From positions 2,948,501 to 3,012,500 of the forward strand of contig NZ_CP121679.1 in the NCBI RefSeq assembly GCF_029760895.1: 64,000 nucleotides of DNA, given 5' to 3'. Made by a program: the position numbers and the translations under genes. Origin of the DNA: Ancylobacter sp. WKF20 (lineage in GTDB: Bacteria > Pseudomonadota > Alphaproteobacteria > Rhizobiales > Xanthobacteraceae). The notes below the pieces were generated by a model that made no database searches, was not told the origin of the DNA, and saw nothing but the letters and a program-made list of their open reading frames with translations. Below are positions 34,351-41,757 of this stretch, piece after piece. The first letter of the stretch is position 1, and each line of letters opens with the position of its first letter.

Positions 34351-35709
34351 ATGAGCATCCGCGTCGCCATTATCGGTGCCGGCCCCTCGGGCATGGCCAT
34401 GCTTCGAGCCTTCCAGTCCGCGCAGAAGAAGGGGGCGGAGGTGCCCGAATTCGTCTGCTTCGAGAAGCAGTCCGACTGGGGCGGCATCTGGAACTATACC
34501 TGGCGCACCGGGCTCGACCAGTATGGCGAGCCGGTCCACGGCTCCATGTACCGCTATCTCTGGTCGAACGGGCCGAAGGAGTGCCTGGAATTCTCCGACT
34601 ATTCCTTCGAGGAGCATTTCGGCCGGCCGATCCCCTCCTACCCGCCACGCGCCGTGCTGCATGACTACATCATGGGCCGGGTCGAGAAGGCCGGGCTGAA
34701 GCCGAGCGTGCGTTTCAACTCGCCGGTGCGCTGGGTCGACTATTCCGATGAGACCGGCAAGTTCACCCTCACGGTGAAGGACCATGTGAAGGACCACCTC
34801 TATTCCGAGGTGTTCGACTATGTGGTCGTGGCCACCGGCCATTTCTCCACGCCGAACGTGCCCTATTTTCCCGGCATCGAGATGTTCCCCGGCCGCGTCA
34901 TGCACGCCCATGACTTCCGCGCCGCCGATGAGTTCGTCGGCAAGGATCTGCTGGTCGTCGGTTCGTCCTATTCGGCCGAGGACATCGCCAGCCAGTGCTA
35001 CAAATACGGCGCCAAGTCGATCACCTTCAGCTACCGCACCCGGCGCTCCAACTTCAAATGGCCGAGCTGCTTCACGGAAAAGCCGTTGCTTGAGAAGTTC
35101 GACGGGCGCACGGCGCATTTCATCGACGGCACCAGCACGGATGTCGACGCGGTGATCCTGTGCACCGGCTATCTGCACCACTACCCGTTCTTGCCGGACG
35201 AGATGCGCCTCAAGAGCTCGAACCGCATGAACCCGCCCGATCTCTACAAGGGCGTGATGTGGGAGAAGAACCACAAGCTGTTCTATCTGGGCATGCAGGA
35301 CCAGTACTACACCTTCAACATGTTCGACGCCCAGGCCTGGTATGTGCGCGACATCATCCTCGGCCGCATCACCCTGCCCTCGGATGCCGATATCGCCGCC
35401 GACATCGCCCGCTGGCTGGCGAAGGAAGGCACCATCGAAACCGCCTTCGACGCCATCGACTTCCAGACCGACTACATGAAGGAGCTGATCCCGGCCACCG
35501 ACTACCCGATGTTTGACCTCGACGCTGCCGCCGCGCTGTTCAAGGTGTGGGAGCACGACAAGGAGCGTGACATCATGGGCTACCGGGACAATTCCTACAC
35601 CTCGATCATGACCGGCAACCAGGCGCCGCCGCACCACACCAAGTGGCTGGAGGCGCTGGACGATTCCTTCGACGCCTTCATCAATCCACCGGCGGTGGCG
35701 GCCGAATAG
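34351..35709 (+). CDS. tmm: Trimethylamine mono-oxygenase
   Basis: A 452-residue flavin-containing mono-oxygenase that converts trimethylamine to trimethylamine N-oxide with NADPH and O2 in the cytoplasm. It shows the FAD motif GAGPSG near residue 9, the FMO fingerprint [11 protein letters not shown] near residue 180, the NADPH motif [10 protein letters not shown] and the [13 protein letters not shown] segments. Length and these blocks match bacterial Tmm, as in Methylocella. It starts the tmm-tdm operon (30 bases between genes) and is divergent from dmmA. It may also oxidise dimethyl sulfide, as other Tmm enzymes do. Confidence 0.94.
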   Translation: MSIRVAIIGAGPSGMAMLRAFQSAQKKGAEVPEFVCFEKQSDWGGIWNYTWRTGLDQYGEPVHGSMYRYLWSNGPKECLEFSDYSFEEHFGRPIPSYPPRAVLHDYIMGRVEKAGLKPSVRFNSPVRWVDYSDETGKFTLTVKDHVKDHLYSEVFDYVVVATGHFSTPNVPYFPGIEMFPGRVMHAHDFRAADEFVGKDLLVVGSSYSAEDIASQCYKYGAKSITFSYRTRRSNFKWPSCFTEKPLLEKFDGRTAHFIDGTSTDVDAVILCTGYLHHYPFLPDEMRLKSSNRMNPPDLYKGVMWEKNHKLFYLGMQDQYYTFNMFDAQAWYVRDIILGRITLPSDADIAADIARWLAKEGTIETAFDAIDFQTDYMKELIPATDYPMFDLDAAAALFKVWEHDKERDIMGYRDNSYTSIMTGNQAPPHHTKWLEALDDSFDAFINPPAVAAE

Positions 35710-35738
35710 GCCGGCGTCGCCCCGCGGGAGGAAACGCC

Positions 35739-38033
35739 ATGAACATTCAGCTCGGCACCATCCCGCCGGGATCGACCGGCACGGCGGCGCGGCGGATCAA
35801 TCCCGCGCGGTTGCGCCATGTGGCGCAAGGTGGCGGCTTCGTCAGCTTCGAGCTGAAGCCCGGCGACCGCGCCCATATCATCGACCCCGAGGGCGGCCAG
35901 CCGGGCCTCCTCGTCGTAGCGGGACTGGATGGCCCGCTCGGCGATCTCACCCCGGCCCCCGCGCCCGAGGCGCAACCCGACGCCGTGCCGGAAGCCGCTC
36001 GCGCCTTTCTCGGCGCACCAGCGGTGGCCTTCGCGCTTTTTCCGCCCGAGGCCGTGCCGGGTAGCGCCGTCAATCTCACCGCCCCCGCTCCTCTGCGCTG
36101 CGTGCTCATCGCGCCGGGCGGGCCGATGGACCCGGCCGCGCAGGACGCGCCGACCGATCTGATCGTCGAGATCGAGCCCGCCGCGCCCTCCAGCGGCACG
36201 GTGCCCCCGCCGCTCGCTGAGCCCACGCTCGATCTGCGCATCCGCGCCGCCTCGGCCAGCGCCTATGAGGTGAAGGCCGGCGACTACATCCAGATCATCG
36301 ACGTGGACGGGCAGCAATGCTCGGATTTCCTCGCCTTCGACGCCGCCAAGCTCAGGTCAGGCCGCGAGAAGGGGCTGGACCCGACCACCACCCGCACGCT
36401 GATGGGCTCCGCGAGCCCCGGCCCCGGCCTGCACTCGAAATATTTCGACGAGGACCAGACCGCGCTGGTCGAGGTGATCCGCGACACGGTCGGCCGGCAC
36501 GACACCTTCATGCTGGCCTGCAACGCCAAATATTACGACGACATGGGCTATCCCGGGCACGACAACTGCACGGACAATTTCAACCGCGCGCTCGCGCCCT
36601 ATGGCATCGCGCCGAAAATGGGCTGGCCGGCGGTCAATTTCTTCTACAACACCTTCGTTTCGCCGGGCGACCGCATCGGCATGGACGAGCCCTGGTCGCG
36701 GCCGGGCGACTATGTGCTGCTGCGCGCGCTCACCGATCTCGTCTGCGCCTCCTCCTCCTGCGCCGACGATATCGACGCCTCCAATGCCTGGCACCCGACC
36801 GACATCCATGTGCGCGTCTATGACGGCGCCAACAGCTTCTCCAGAGGGATCGCCCACCGCATGACGCCCGATTCCGCCCCGCGGCTGACGCGCGAGACCG
36901 CCTTCCACGCCCGCACCTCGGCGCTGACGCGCAAATTCAGCGAGTATAAGGGCTTCTGGCTGCCGGACTGCTTCAACGCCGGAGGCCCGATCGAGGAATA
37001 CTGGGCCTGCCGCGAGCGCGCCGTGGTGATGGACCTCTCGGCGCTGCGCAAATTCGAGATCCTCGGCCCGGATGCCGAGCGGCTGGTGCAGCTCGCCGTC
37101 ACCCGCGACATCCGCAAGCTCGCCGTCGGGCAGGTGGTCTATACCGCCCTGTGCTACGAGCATGGCGGCATGCTCGACGACGGCACGGTGTTCCGCCTCG
37201 CCGAGAACAATTTCCGTCTGGTCTGCGGAGATGATTATTGCGGGGTCTGGCTCCGGGAGCTGGCGGCGAAACACGGCCTCCACGCCGTGGTGAAATCCTC
37301 CACCGACCAGTTGCACAATCTCGCGCTTCAGGGGCCGAAATCCCGCGATATACTGCGCGCCATCCTCACCACCCCCGCGCACCAGCCGAGCGCCGATGAG
37401 CTGAAATGGTTCCGCTTCACCATCGGCAAGGTGACCTCCGAGACCGGGGCGGATATCCCCGTCATGGTCTCGCGCACCGGCTATACCGGTGAGCTCGGCT
37501 TCGAGATCTGGTGCCACCCGAACCGCGGCGCGGAGCTGTGGGACGCGATCATCACGGCGGGCGCGCCGCACGGGCTGGAGCCACTCGGCCTCCTCGCCCT
37601 CGACATGGTCCGCATCGAGGCCGGGCTCGCCTTTGCCGGCTATGAGTTCTGCGACCAGACCGACCCGTTCGAGGCCGGCATCGGCTTCACCGTGCCGGCC
37701 TCCAAGGAGGACGACTTCGTCGGCAAGGCGGCACTCGCCCGCCGGCGCGAGCATCCCTCAAAGAAGCTGGTCGGCCTCGCCATCGCCAGCAATGAGCCGG
37801 TCGGCCATGGCGACCCGATCTTCAACGGGCGCGCGCAGATCGGCGTCGTCACCAGCGCCACCCGCTCGCCGACGCTCGGCCACATCATCGCGCTCGCCCG
37901 GCTCGATGTCAGCGTGGCGGAGGCGGGCGGCAGCGTCGAGATCGGCAAGCTCGACGGCCACGCCAAGCGCATCACGGCCAGCATCGTCCCCTTCCCGCAT
38001 TACGACCCGAGCAAGAGCCGCGTGCGGGCGTAG
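35739..38033 (+). CDS. tdm: Trimethylamine N-oxide demethylase (aldolase)
   Basis: A 764-residue two-part enzyme. An N-terminal DUF1989 metal-binding region spans to about residue 390 (VDGQQCSDFLAFD, HDNCTDNF and CASSSCADDIDASN supply Cys/Asp ligands), and a C-terminal GcvT-type tetrahydrofolate-binding region follows (GYTGELGFEIW, DMVRIEAGLAF). This architecture is that of Tdm, which splits TMAO into dimethylamine and formaldehyde; the folate domain can capture the C1 unit. GGGAGGAAA lies five bases before the ATG. It follows tmm by 30 bases, completing the TMA-TMAO-DMA sequence. Confidence 0.93.
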   Translation: MNIQLGTIPPGSTGTAARRINPARLRHVAQGGGFVSFELKPGDRAHIIDPEGGQPGLLVVAGLDGPLGDLTPAPAPEAQPDAVPEAARAFLGAPAVAFALFPPEAVPGSAVNLTAPAPLRCVLIAPGGPMDPAAQDAPTDLIVEIEPAAPSSGTVPPPLAEPTLDLRIRAASASAYEVKAGDYIQIIDVDGQQCSDFLAFDAAKLRSGREKGLDPTTTRTLMGSASPGPGLHSKYFDEDQTALVEVIRDTVGRHDTFMLACNAKYYDDMGYPGHDNCTDNFNRALAPYGIAPKMGWPAVNFFYNTFVSPGDRIGMDEPWSRPGDYVLLRALTDLVCASSSCADDIDASNAWHPTDIHVRVYDGANSFSRGIAHRMTPDSAPRLTRETAFHARTSALTRKFSEYKGFWLPDCFNAGGPIEEYWACRERAVVMDLSALRKFEILGPDAERLVQLAVTRDIRKLAVGQVVYTALCYEHGGMLDDGTVFRLAENNFRLVCGDDYCGVWLRELAAKHGLHAVVKSSTDQLHNLALQGPKSRDILRAILTTPAHQPSADELKWFRFTIGKVTSETGADIPVMVSRTGYTGELGFEIWCHPNRGAELWDAIITAGAPHGLEPLGLLALDMVRIEAGLAFAGYEFCDQTDPFEAGIGFTVPASKEDDFVGKAALARRREHPSKKLVGLAIASNEPVGHGDPIFNGRAQIGVVTSATRSPTLGHIIALARLDVSVAEAGGSVEIGKLDGHAKRITASIVPFPHYDPSKSRVRA

Positions 38034-38059
38034 AACGCGACACCGACAGGCTGAAACGA

Positions 38060-38089
38060 CAAGGCCGGAGCACAGGAGCTCCGGCCTTG
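38060..38089. terminator. Strong hairpin after tdm, possible terminator
   Basis: CAAGGCCGGAGC and GCTCCGGCCTTG form a perfect 12-bp stem with a six-base loop, 27 bases after the tdm stop. The following bases (TCACAT) lack a T-run, so intrinsic termination would be weak. Confidence 0.55.
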
Positions 38090-38103
38090 TCACATCCGAT
38101 GGC

Positions 38104-38190
38104 GTCATCCCGGCCAAGCGAAGCGCAGAGCCGGGATCGCTCTCCATCCTGCGCACGATCCCGGATCGGCCTCCGGCCGTCCGGGATGAC
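38104..38190. repeat. Dispersed palindromic repeat, copy B1
   Basis: GTCATCCCGG... CCGGGATGAC element like that at 771-879, here downstream of tdm. It is part of a 417-base gap between tdm and the GcvT-family gene that consists almost wholly of repeats. Confidence 0.75.
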
Positions 38191-38270
38191 AAAAGCCGTG
38201 CCCCGGACCAGCGGAGGCGAAGCCTGAGCGCAGAACCGGGATCGTATGACGCCCCATCCCCACCCGCGCG

Positions 38271-38363
38271 CCGTCATGGCCGGGCTTGTCCCGGCCATCC
38301 ACGACTTGCCTTGCCGCACCCGGCTCCAAGTCGTGGATCCCCGGACCAAGTCCGGGGATGACG
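38271..38363. repeat. Second dispersed repeat type, copy 1 (CCGTCATGGCCGGG ... CCGGGGATGACGG)
   Basis: Imperfect palindrome with inner arms CCACGACTTG and CAAGTCGTGG. A close copy lies at 41422-41504. It differs from the GATCCCGG type but shares its CGTCAT/ATGACG ends. Confidence 0.75.
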
Positions 38364-38400
38364 GTGTTCTGAGAGGGAGGCCGCGTCAACGAGCCGACAC

Positions 38401-38437
38401 GCGATCCCGGATCGGCCGTCGGCCGTCCGGGATGACG
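38401..38437. repeat. Dispersed palindromic repeat, short copy B2
   Basis: Half-length copy GCGATCCCGGATCGGCC... CCGTCCGGGATGAC of the GATCCCGG repeat, just downstream of the GcvT-family gene stop. Confidence 0.65.
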
Positions 38438-38450
38438 CCCGGCAAAAGCC

Positions 38451-39575
38451 TCACCGCTCCTCGAGCGGGTGGGTGCGCAGGCGCAGCGGGTCGTAGAAGG
38501 GGGTCTTCACCAGCCGGCCGGTGAAGCTGCCCTGCGGGCCGACCACCTCGAATTCCGTGCCGAAGGCGCCCAGTTCCGGCACCACATGCACCAGCGCGAT
38601 GGAGCGCATCAGGTGGCGGCTGTAGATGGAGGAGTTGAGCGAGCCGACCTCCACGCCGTCCTTGAACAGCTTGGCGCCGGGCTCGATCTGCTCGTGATGG
38701 TCGATCTCCATGCCACGCTGCACGACGCGCGCCTCGGCTTTCCGGCGGATCAGCGCCTCCTTGCCACGGAAGGCCGGCTTGTCGAGATCCACCGTCCAGT
38801 CGGCGCCGACCTCCCAGGGGGTCTCGTCGCCCTTCGGCATGTCATAGGGGAAGAACAGCAGCGCGCCCTCGACGCGGACAATGTCAAGGCTCTGCCAGGA
38901 CACCGGCATGGCACCATAGGGCTTGCCGGCCTCCAGGATCGCGTCCCAGATGAACACGGTGTCGGCCGCCTTGGAGAACACCTCATAGCCGCGCTCGGCC
39001 GAATAGCCGCCGCGCGCCAGCGTCACCTCGCGGCCGAACAGGATGGCCGGGGCGTGCTCGAAATATTTCAGCGTGGTCAGGTCGATCGAGGCGTAGGGCT
39101 TGAGGATCTCCAGCGCCAGCGGGCCCTGCAGCGAGAGCACATGGGTGTCGCCATCATTGGCCACCGTCACGTCGCGCCCGGCGCTGAACTCAGCCAGCAC
39201 CTCCTCGAGCTTGCCCGAGCCATGCGACAGGCGGAAATCCTGCGGGCCGTTGCGATAGACCAGCACGTCGTCGATCAGCGAGCCCTCATCGTCGACGATG
39301 TTGCTGATGGCCGACTGGCCCGGCTTCATCTTGGCGATGTCGGAGGTCAGCACCGCGTTGAGCAGCGCCTCGGCCTCCGGGCCGGTGACGTTGACGAGGT
39401 TGAGGGACGACACATCGATCAGCCCGGCCTTGGAGCGGATCGTCGCGACTTCCTCATAAGGATCGGTTGCATAGAATTGCGGCAGTGGCATCCCGTTCCA
39501 GGAAGATTCAAACTTGGTGCCGAGCGCGATGTGCCGCTCGTTCAGAATGGAATTGCGCGGAAAGGCAGCGGTCAT
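38451..39575 (-). CDS. GcvT-family (aminomethyltransferase-like) folate-binding protein
   Basis: A 374-residue single GcvT-fold protein, with VDVSSLNLVNVTGPEAEALL-like and GYSAERGYEVFSKA blocks and the C-terminal barrel (GSFTGRLVKTPFYDP). Family members transfer a methyl or methylene group from an amine or sulfonium to tetrahydrofolate. It converges on tdm, and the GTTTC-N4-GAAAC and TTTCTC-type palindromes both lie upstream, so it belongs to the methylated-amine system, perhaps as the folate-linked fourth component reported beside dmmABC (dmmD). DMSP demethylase DmdA is the other known relative. Substrate not proven. Confidence 0.8.
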   Translation of the reverse strand: MTAAFPRNSILNERHIALGTKFESSWNGMPLPQFYATDPYEEVATIRSKAGLIDVSSLNLVNVTGPEAEALLNAVLTSDIAKMKPGQSAISNIVDDEGSLIDDVLVYRNGPQDFRLSHGSGKLEEVLAEFSAGRDVTVANDGDTHVLSLQGPLALEILKPYASIDLTTLKYFEHAPAILFGREVTLARGGYSAERGYEVFSKAADTVFIWDAILEAGKPYGAMPVSWQSLDIVRVEGALLFFPYDMPKGDETPWEVGADWTVDLDKPAFRGKEALIRRKAEARVVQRGMEIDHHEQIEPGAKLFKDGVEVGSLNSSIYSRHLMRSIALVHVVPELGAFGTEFEVVGPQGSFTGRLVKTPFYDPLRLRTHPLEER

Positions 39576-39623
39576 GGCAGAGGAAACCTTCGTTCCACGA
39601 GGCGGGCGGCAGGACGCTGGACA

Positions 39624-39637
39624 GTTTCACTGGAAAC
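39624..39637. promoter_or_regulatory. Candidate operator GTTTC-N4-GAAAC (GcvT-family gene)
   Basis: GTTTCACTGGAAAC has the same arms and spacing as the site between dmmA and tmm. It lies 49 bases before the ATG of the minus-strand GcvT-family gene. Confidence 0.6.
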
Positions 39638-39723
39638 AAGCCACCGCCGCCGGACGAATGCACGGCCACGGCTCAGGCTCACAGTGAGGATGCTTGCACC
39701 CACCCGTGAGGCTGTCAAGAATA

Positions 39724-39738
39724 TTTCTCCAAGAGAAA
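39724..39738. promoter_or_regulatory. Candidate operator TTTCTCTTGGAGAAA (GcvT-family gene / DeoR)
   Basis: The plus strand reads TTTCTCCAAGAGAAA, a perfect palindrome around a three-base centre. Its reverse complement matches the site upstream of mgsA at 14 of 15 positions. Confidence 0.65.
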
Positions 39739-39892
39739 CGCATTTTCTCGCCATGAACAGAACGGGCGGCACCATGCGGCCAAGGGGCCCGCAAAACCGT
39801 GCGCAGACCGCCCGCAAGCCTCGGCTTTTCATGGCGTCGCTGTGGGATTTCGTGGCATTCAGGCGTGAGGATCACACAGGCGGGAGCTGCCC

Positions 39893-40660
39893 ATGTCCGC
39901 GAAGCGTCGCACCGAGCTGATGCAGATCGTGCGCGGCACGGGCAGTTGCTCGATCACCGAACTGGCGGTGCGGCTCGGCGTTTCCACCGAGACGATCCGG
40001 CGCAGCATCGAGCCGCTGATCGCGGAGGGCGAGTTGCTGCGCTTCCATGGCGGGGTGATGGTGCCCGAGCGCGCCGAGGAGCCGCCCTTCCAGCGCCGCA
40101 TGCAGGTGAACCGCGAGGCCAAGCTCGCCATCGCCCGGCTGGTGGCGGCGCGGATCGAGGATGGCGACAGCCTGTTCCTCGACAATGGCACCACCTCCGC
40201 CTATGTCGCGGACGCGCTGACCGCCCGCGCCCGGCTGACCATCGTCACCCATTCCGCCCACATCGCCTACCGCCTCGCCTCGCGCAACGGCAACCGCGTC
40301 TTCATGGCCGGCGGCGAACTCGGCGGGGAGGACGCGGCGGCGTTCGGCGCCTCGGCCATCGCCTTCATCGGCCAGTTCAAGCTGCGCTACGCCCTGCTCT
40401 CGGTCGGCGCCATCACCAGTGACGGCGCGCTGGCAGACTTCCATCTGTTCGAGGCCGAGTTCTCCCGCGCCGCCATGGCGCAGGCCGAGCACACATGGGT
40501 CATCGCCGACCACAGCAAGTTCGGCCGCGAGGCCTCCGTCACCGTCTGCCCGCTGGCCGCGGTCGACGCCATCGTCACCGACCTGCCGCCCCCCGACAGC
40601 TTCACCGCCCAATGCGCCGCGGCAGATGTGGCAATCCTGCTGCCGGAGGCGCGGGGGTGA
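39893..40660 (+). CDS. DeoR-family transcriptional regulator
   Basis: A 255-residue regulator. The N-terminal DeoR helix-turn-helix (SITELAVRLGVSTETIRRSIEPL) is followed by a sugar-phosphate-isomerase-like effector domain with the typical DNGTTSAYVADAL and ADHSKFGREA motifs. DeoR proteins usually sense phosphorylated metabolites and repress. It lies between the GcvT-family gene and the FAD-GcvT dehydrogenase, and either could be a target. It has a good ribosome site (GGGAG) before the ATG. Confidence 0.9.
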   Translation: MSAKRRTELMQIVRGTGSCSITELAVRLGVSTETIRRSIEPLIAEGELLRFHGGVMVPERAEEPPFQRRMQVNREAKLAIARLVAARIEDGDSLFLDNGTTSAYVADALTARARLTIVTHSAHIAYRLASRNGNRVFMAGGELGGEDAAAFGASAIAFIGQFKLRYALLSVGAITSDGALADFHLFEAEFSRAAMAQAEHTWVIADHSKFGREASVTVCPLAAVDAIVTDLPPPDSFTAQCAAADVAILLPEARG

Positions 40661-40710
40661 GGGACTCGGGTGAGAGGCCGGCCCCGGCCTTGTCGGCCTC
40701 TCCCACCCTC

Positions 40711-40834
40711 CCGTCATCCCGGCCGGAGGCGAAGCCGCAGAGCCGGGATCGTCATCCGTTGGTGAGCCTGAGACGGAAGCATCAAGCATGGCGGCACGCG
40801 ATCCCGGCTCGGCCTTTGGCCGTCCGGGATGACG
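40711..40834. repeat. Dispersed palindromic repeat, copy C
   Basis: CCGTCATCCCGGCC... GGCCGTCCGGGATGACGG, the same family as at 0.8 kb, immediately after the DeoR gene. Confidence 0.75.
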
Positions 40835-40899
40835 GAAACAGAGACGACGGCAAACAGGGTTTGTAGGAAAAAAAACCTAGACACGCACCCCATTCTCCG

Positions 40900-41325
40900 T
40901 CATCCTTCCCGCACCTGTCCTCACCGAGGGGTGCGTCCGGAGCGGCCGGCGTGGGGGATGGGGGCGGTGGCTTATTGCGCGGGAGTAACGCACCCGGGCA
41001 ATACGCGGCCCAAGTCGGGTGTTCCCGGGCGGCGGAGCGCCGTTCACGGGCGGGATGCTACGCGCCTTCAAGCGCGTGGGCGCCGCCTTCAGTGGAGGAT
41101 AACAAGTCTGACTCCTCCAGGGGCCTCCCGAAGCAAGCCACAAAACACCGCGTGCGGGGCGCCGGGAGCGGCGCGTCGGTTGGCTGAGTGAAGGCTTGCA
41201 CCACCTTTTAAAACAAAGGTGCAGGCGGCCGCCGTCGGCGTCCGCCCCGGTGCCCCGCGCGCCCTTCTTTGGGCTGTCGGCGCCTGAAACAGAACCCCGG
41301 CCGCGACAGCGGCGCGGGGGTTTTG
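40900..41325 (+). ncRNA. Structured intergenic segment ending in a terminator; possible non-coding RNA
   Basis: This segment has no ribosome-site-supported frame but is dense in hairpins: ACGCGC/GCGCGT (41060-41077), TGGAGGA/TCCTCCA (41093-41119) and CACCTTT/AAAGGTG (41202-41221). It closes with an intrinsic terminator at 41293-41325. That pattern suits a transcribed plus-strand RNA, but I cannot assign it to a known RNA family. The 5' end is arbitrary. A small unrecognised protein in one of the open frames is the alternative. Confidence 0.35.
41293..41325 (+). terminator. Rho-independent terminator in the 41-kb intergenic region
   Basis: AACCCCGGCCGC, loop GACA, then GCGGCGCGGGGGTTTT on the plus strand (stem with a small bulge). 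No annotated gene ends just upstream, so it marks an unannotated transcript. Confidence 0.75.
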
Positions 41326-41421
41326 GTGCGACATCCATTTTAGGGGCCGTCAGGCCGTCCCCGGACGTGAGCCGGGGGACGGCTTCCATTCAACTCTGGC
41401 GCGGCGCCCTACACCCTCAGG

Positions 41422-41504
41422 CCGTCATGGCCGGGCCATCCACGACTTGCCGCTGTCGCGCCCGGCCCAAGTCGTGGATCCCCGGGCCGAGCCCGGGGAT
41501 GACG
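41422..41504. repeat. Second dispersed repeat type, copy 2
   Basis: GCCGTCATGGCCGGGCC... CCCGGGGATGACGG, matching 38271-38363 including the inner arms CCACGACTTG/CAAGTCGTGG. Confidence 0.75.
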
Positions 41505-41541
41505 GCGTTCTGTGAGGGGAACCGCGTGAACTAGGCGGCAT

Positions 41542-41579
41542 GCGATCCCGGATCGGCCGGCGGCCGTCCGGGATGACGG
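41542..41579. repeat. Dispersed palindromic repeat, short copy D
   Basis: GCGATCCCGGATCGGCC... CCGTCCGGGATGACG, a half-length copy nearly identical to 38401-38437. In both places it follows the second repeat type, so the two elements travel as a pair. Confidence 0.7.
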
Positions 41580-41757
41580 TGGACGAGGGACGAGGGCAAG
41601 GGACAGGTGGGCGTCGCGGCGGGCAGGGCCGGCACCCCGACCACGACAACAGCTCCTCCAAACCCACAAATCATGTGGCATTGTGTGGAAATTTGTTGAC
41701 ATACCCCACTGCCTCGCCCGACCCTTCCGGCACCCTTCGCAGCAGGAAAGCCCCGCG

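Larger units (their letters stand above)
39576..39892. promoter_or_regulatory. Divergent control region between the GcvT-family gene and the DeoR gene
   Basis: A 317-base non-coding region holding two candidate operators, at 39624-39637 and 39724-39738. No other gene is supported. Short frames here lack start signals. Confidence 0.55.

Noticed and set aside
36220..36600. Possible frameshift or fusion error joining DUF1989 to the GcvT domain in tdm
   Set aside because: The frame is continuous, and this two-domain layout is the known architecture of TMAO demethylase.
40951..41187. Short plus-strand open frame in the 41-kb gap as a real protein gene
   Set aside because: No ribosome site, no recognisable domain, and the region is dominated by hairpins. 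Treated as possible RNA instead, with the protein reading kept as an alternative.
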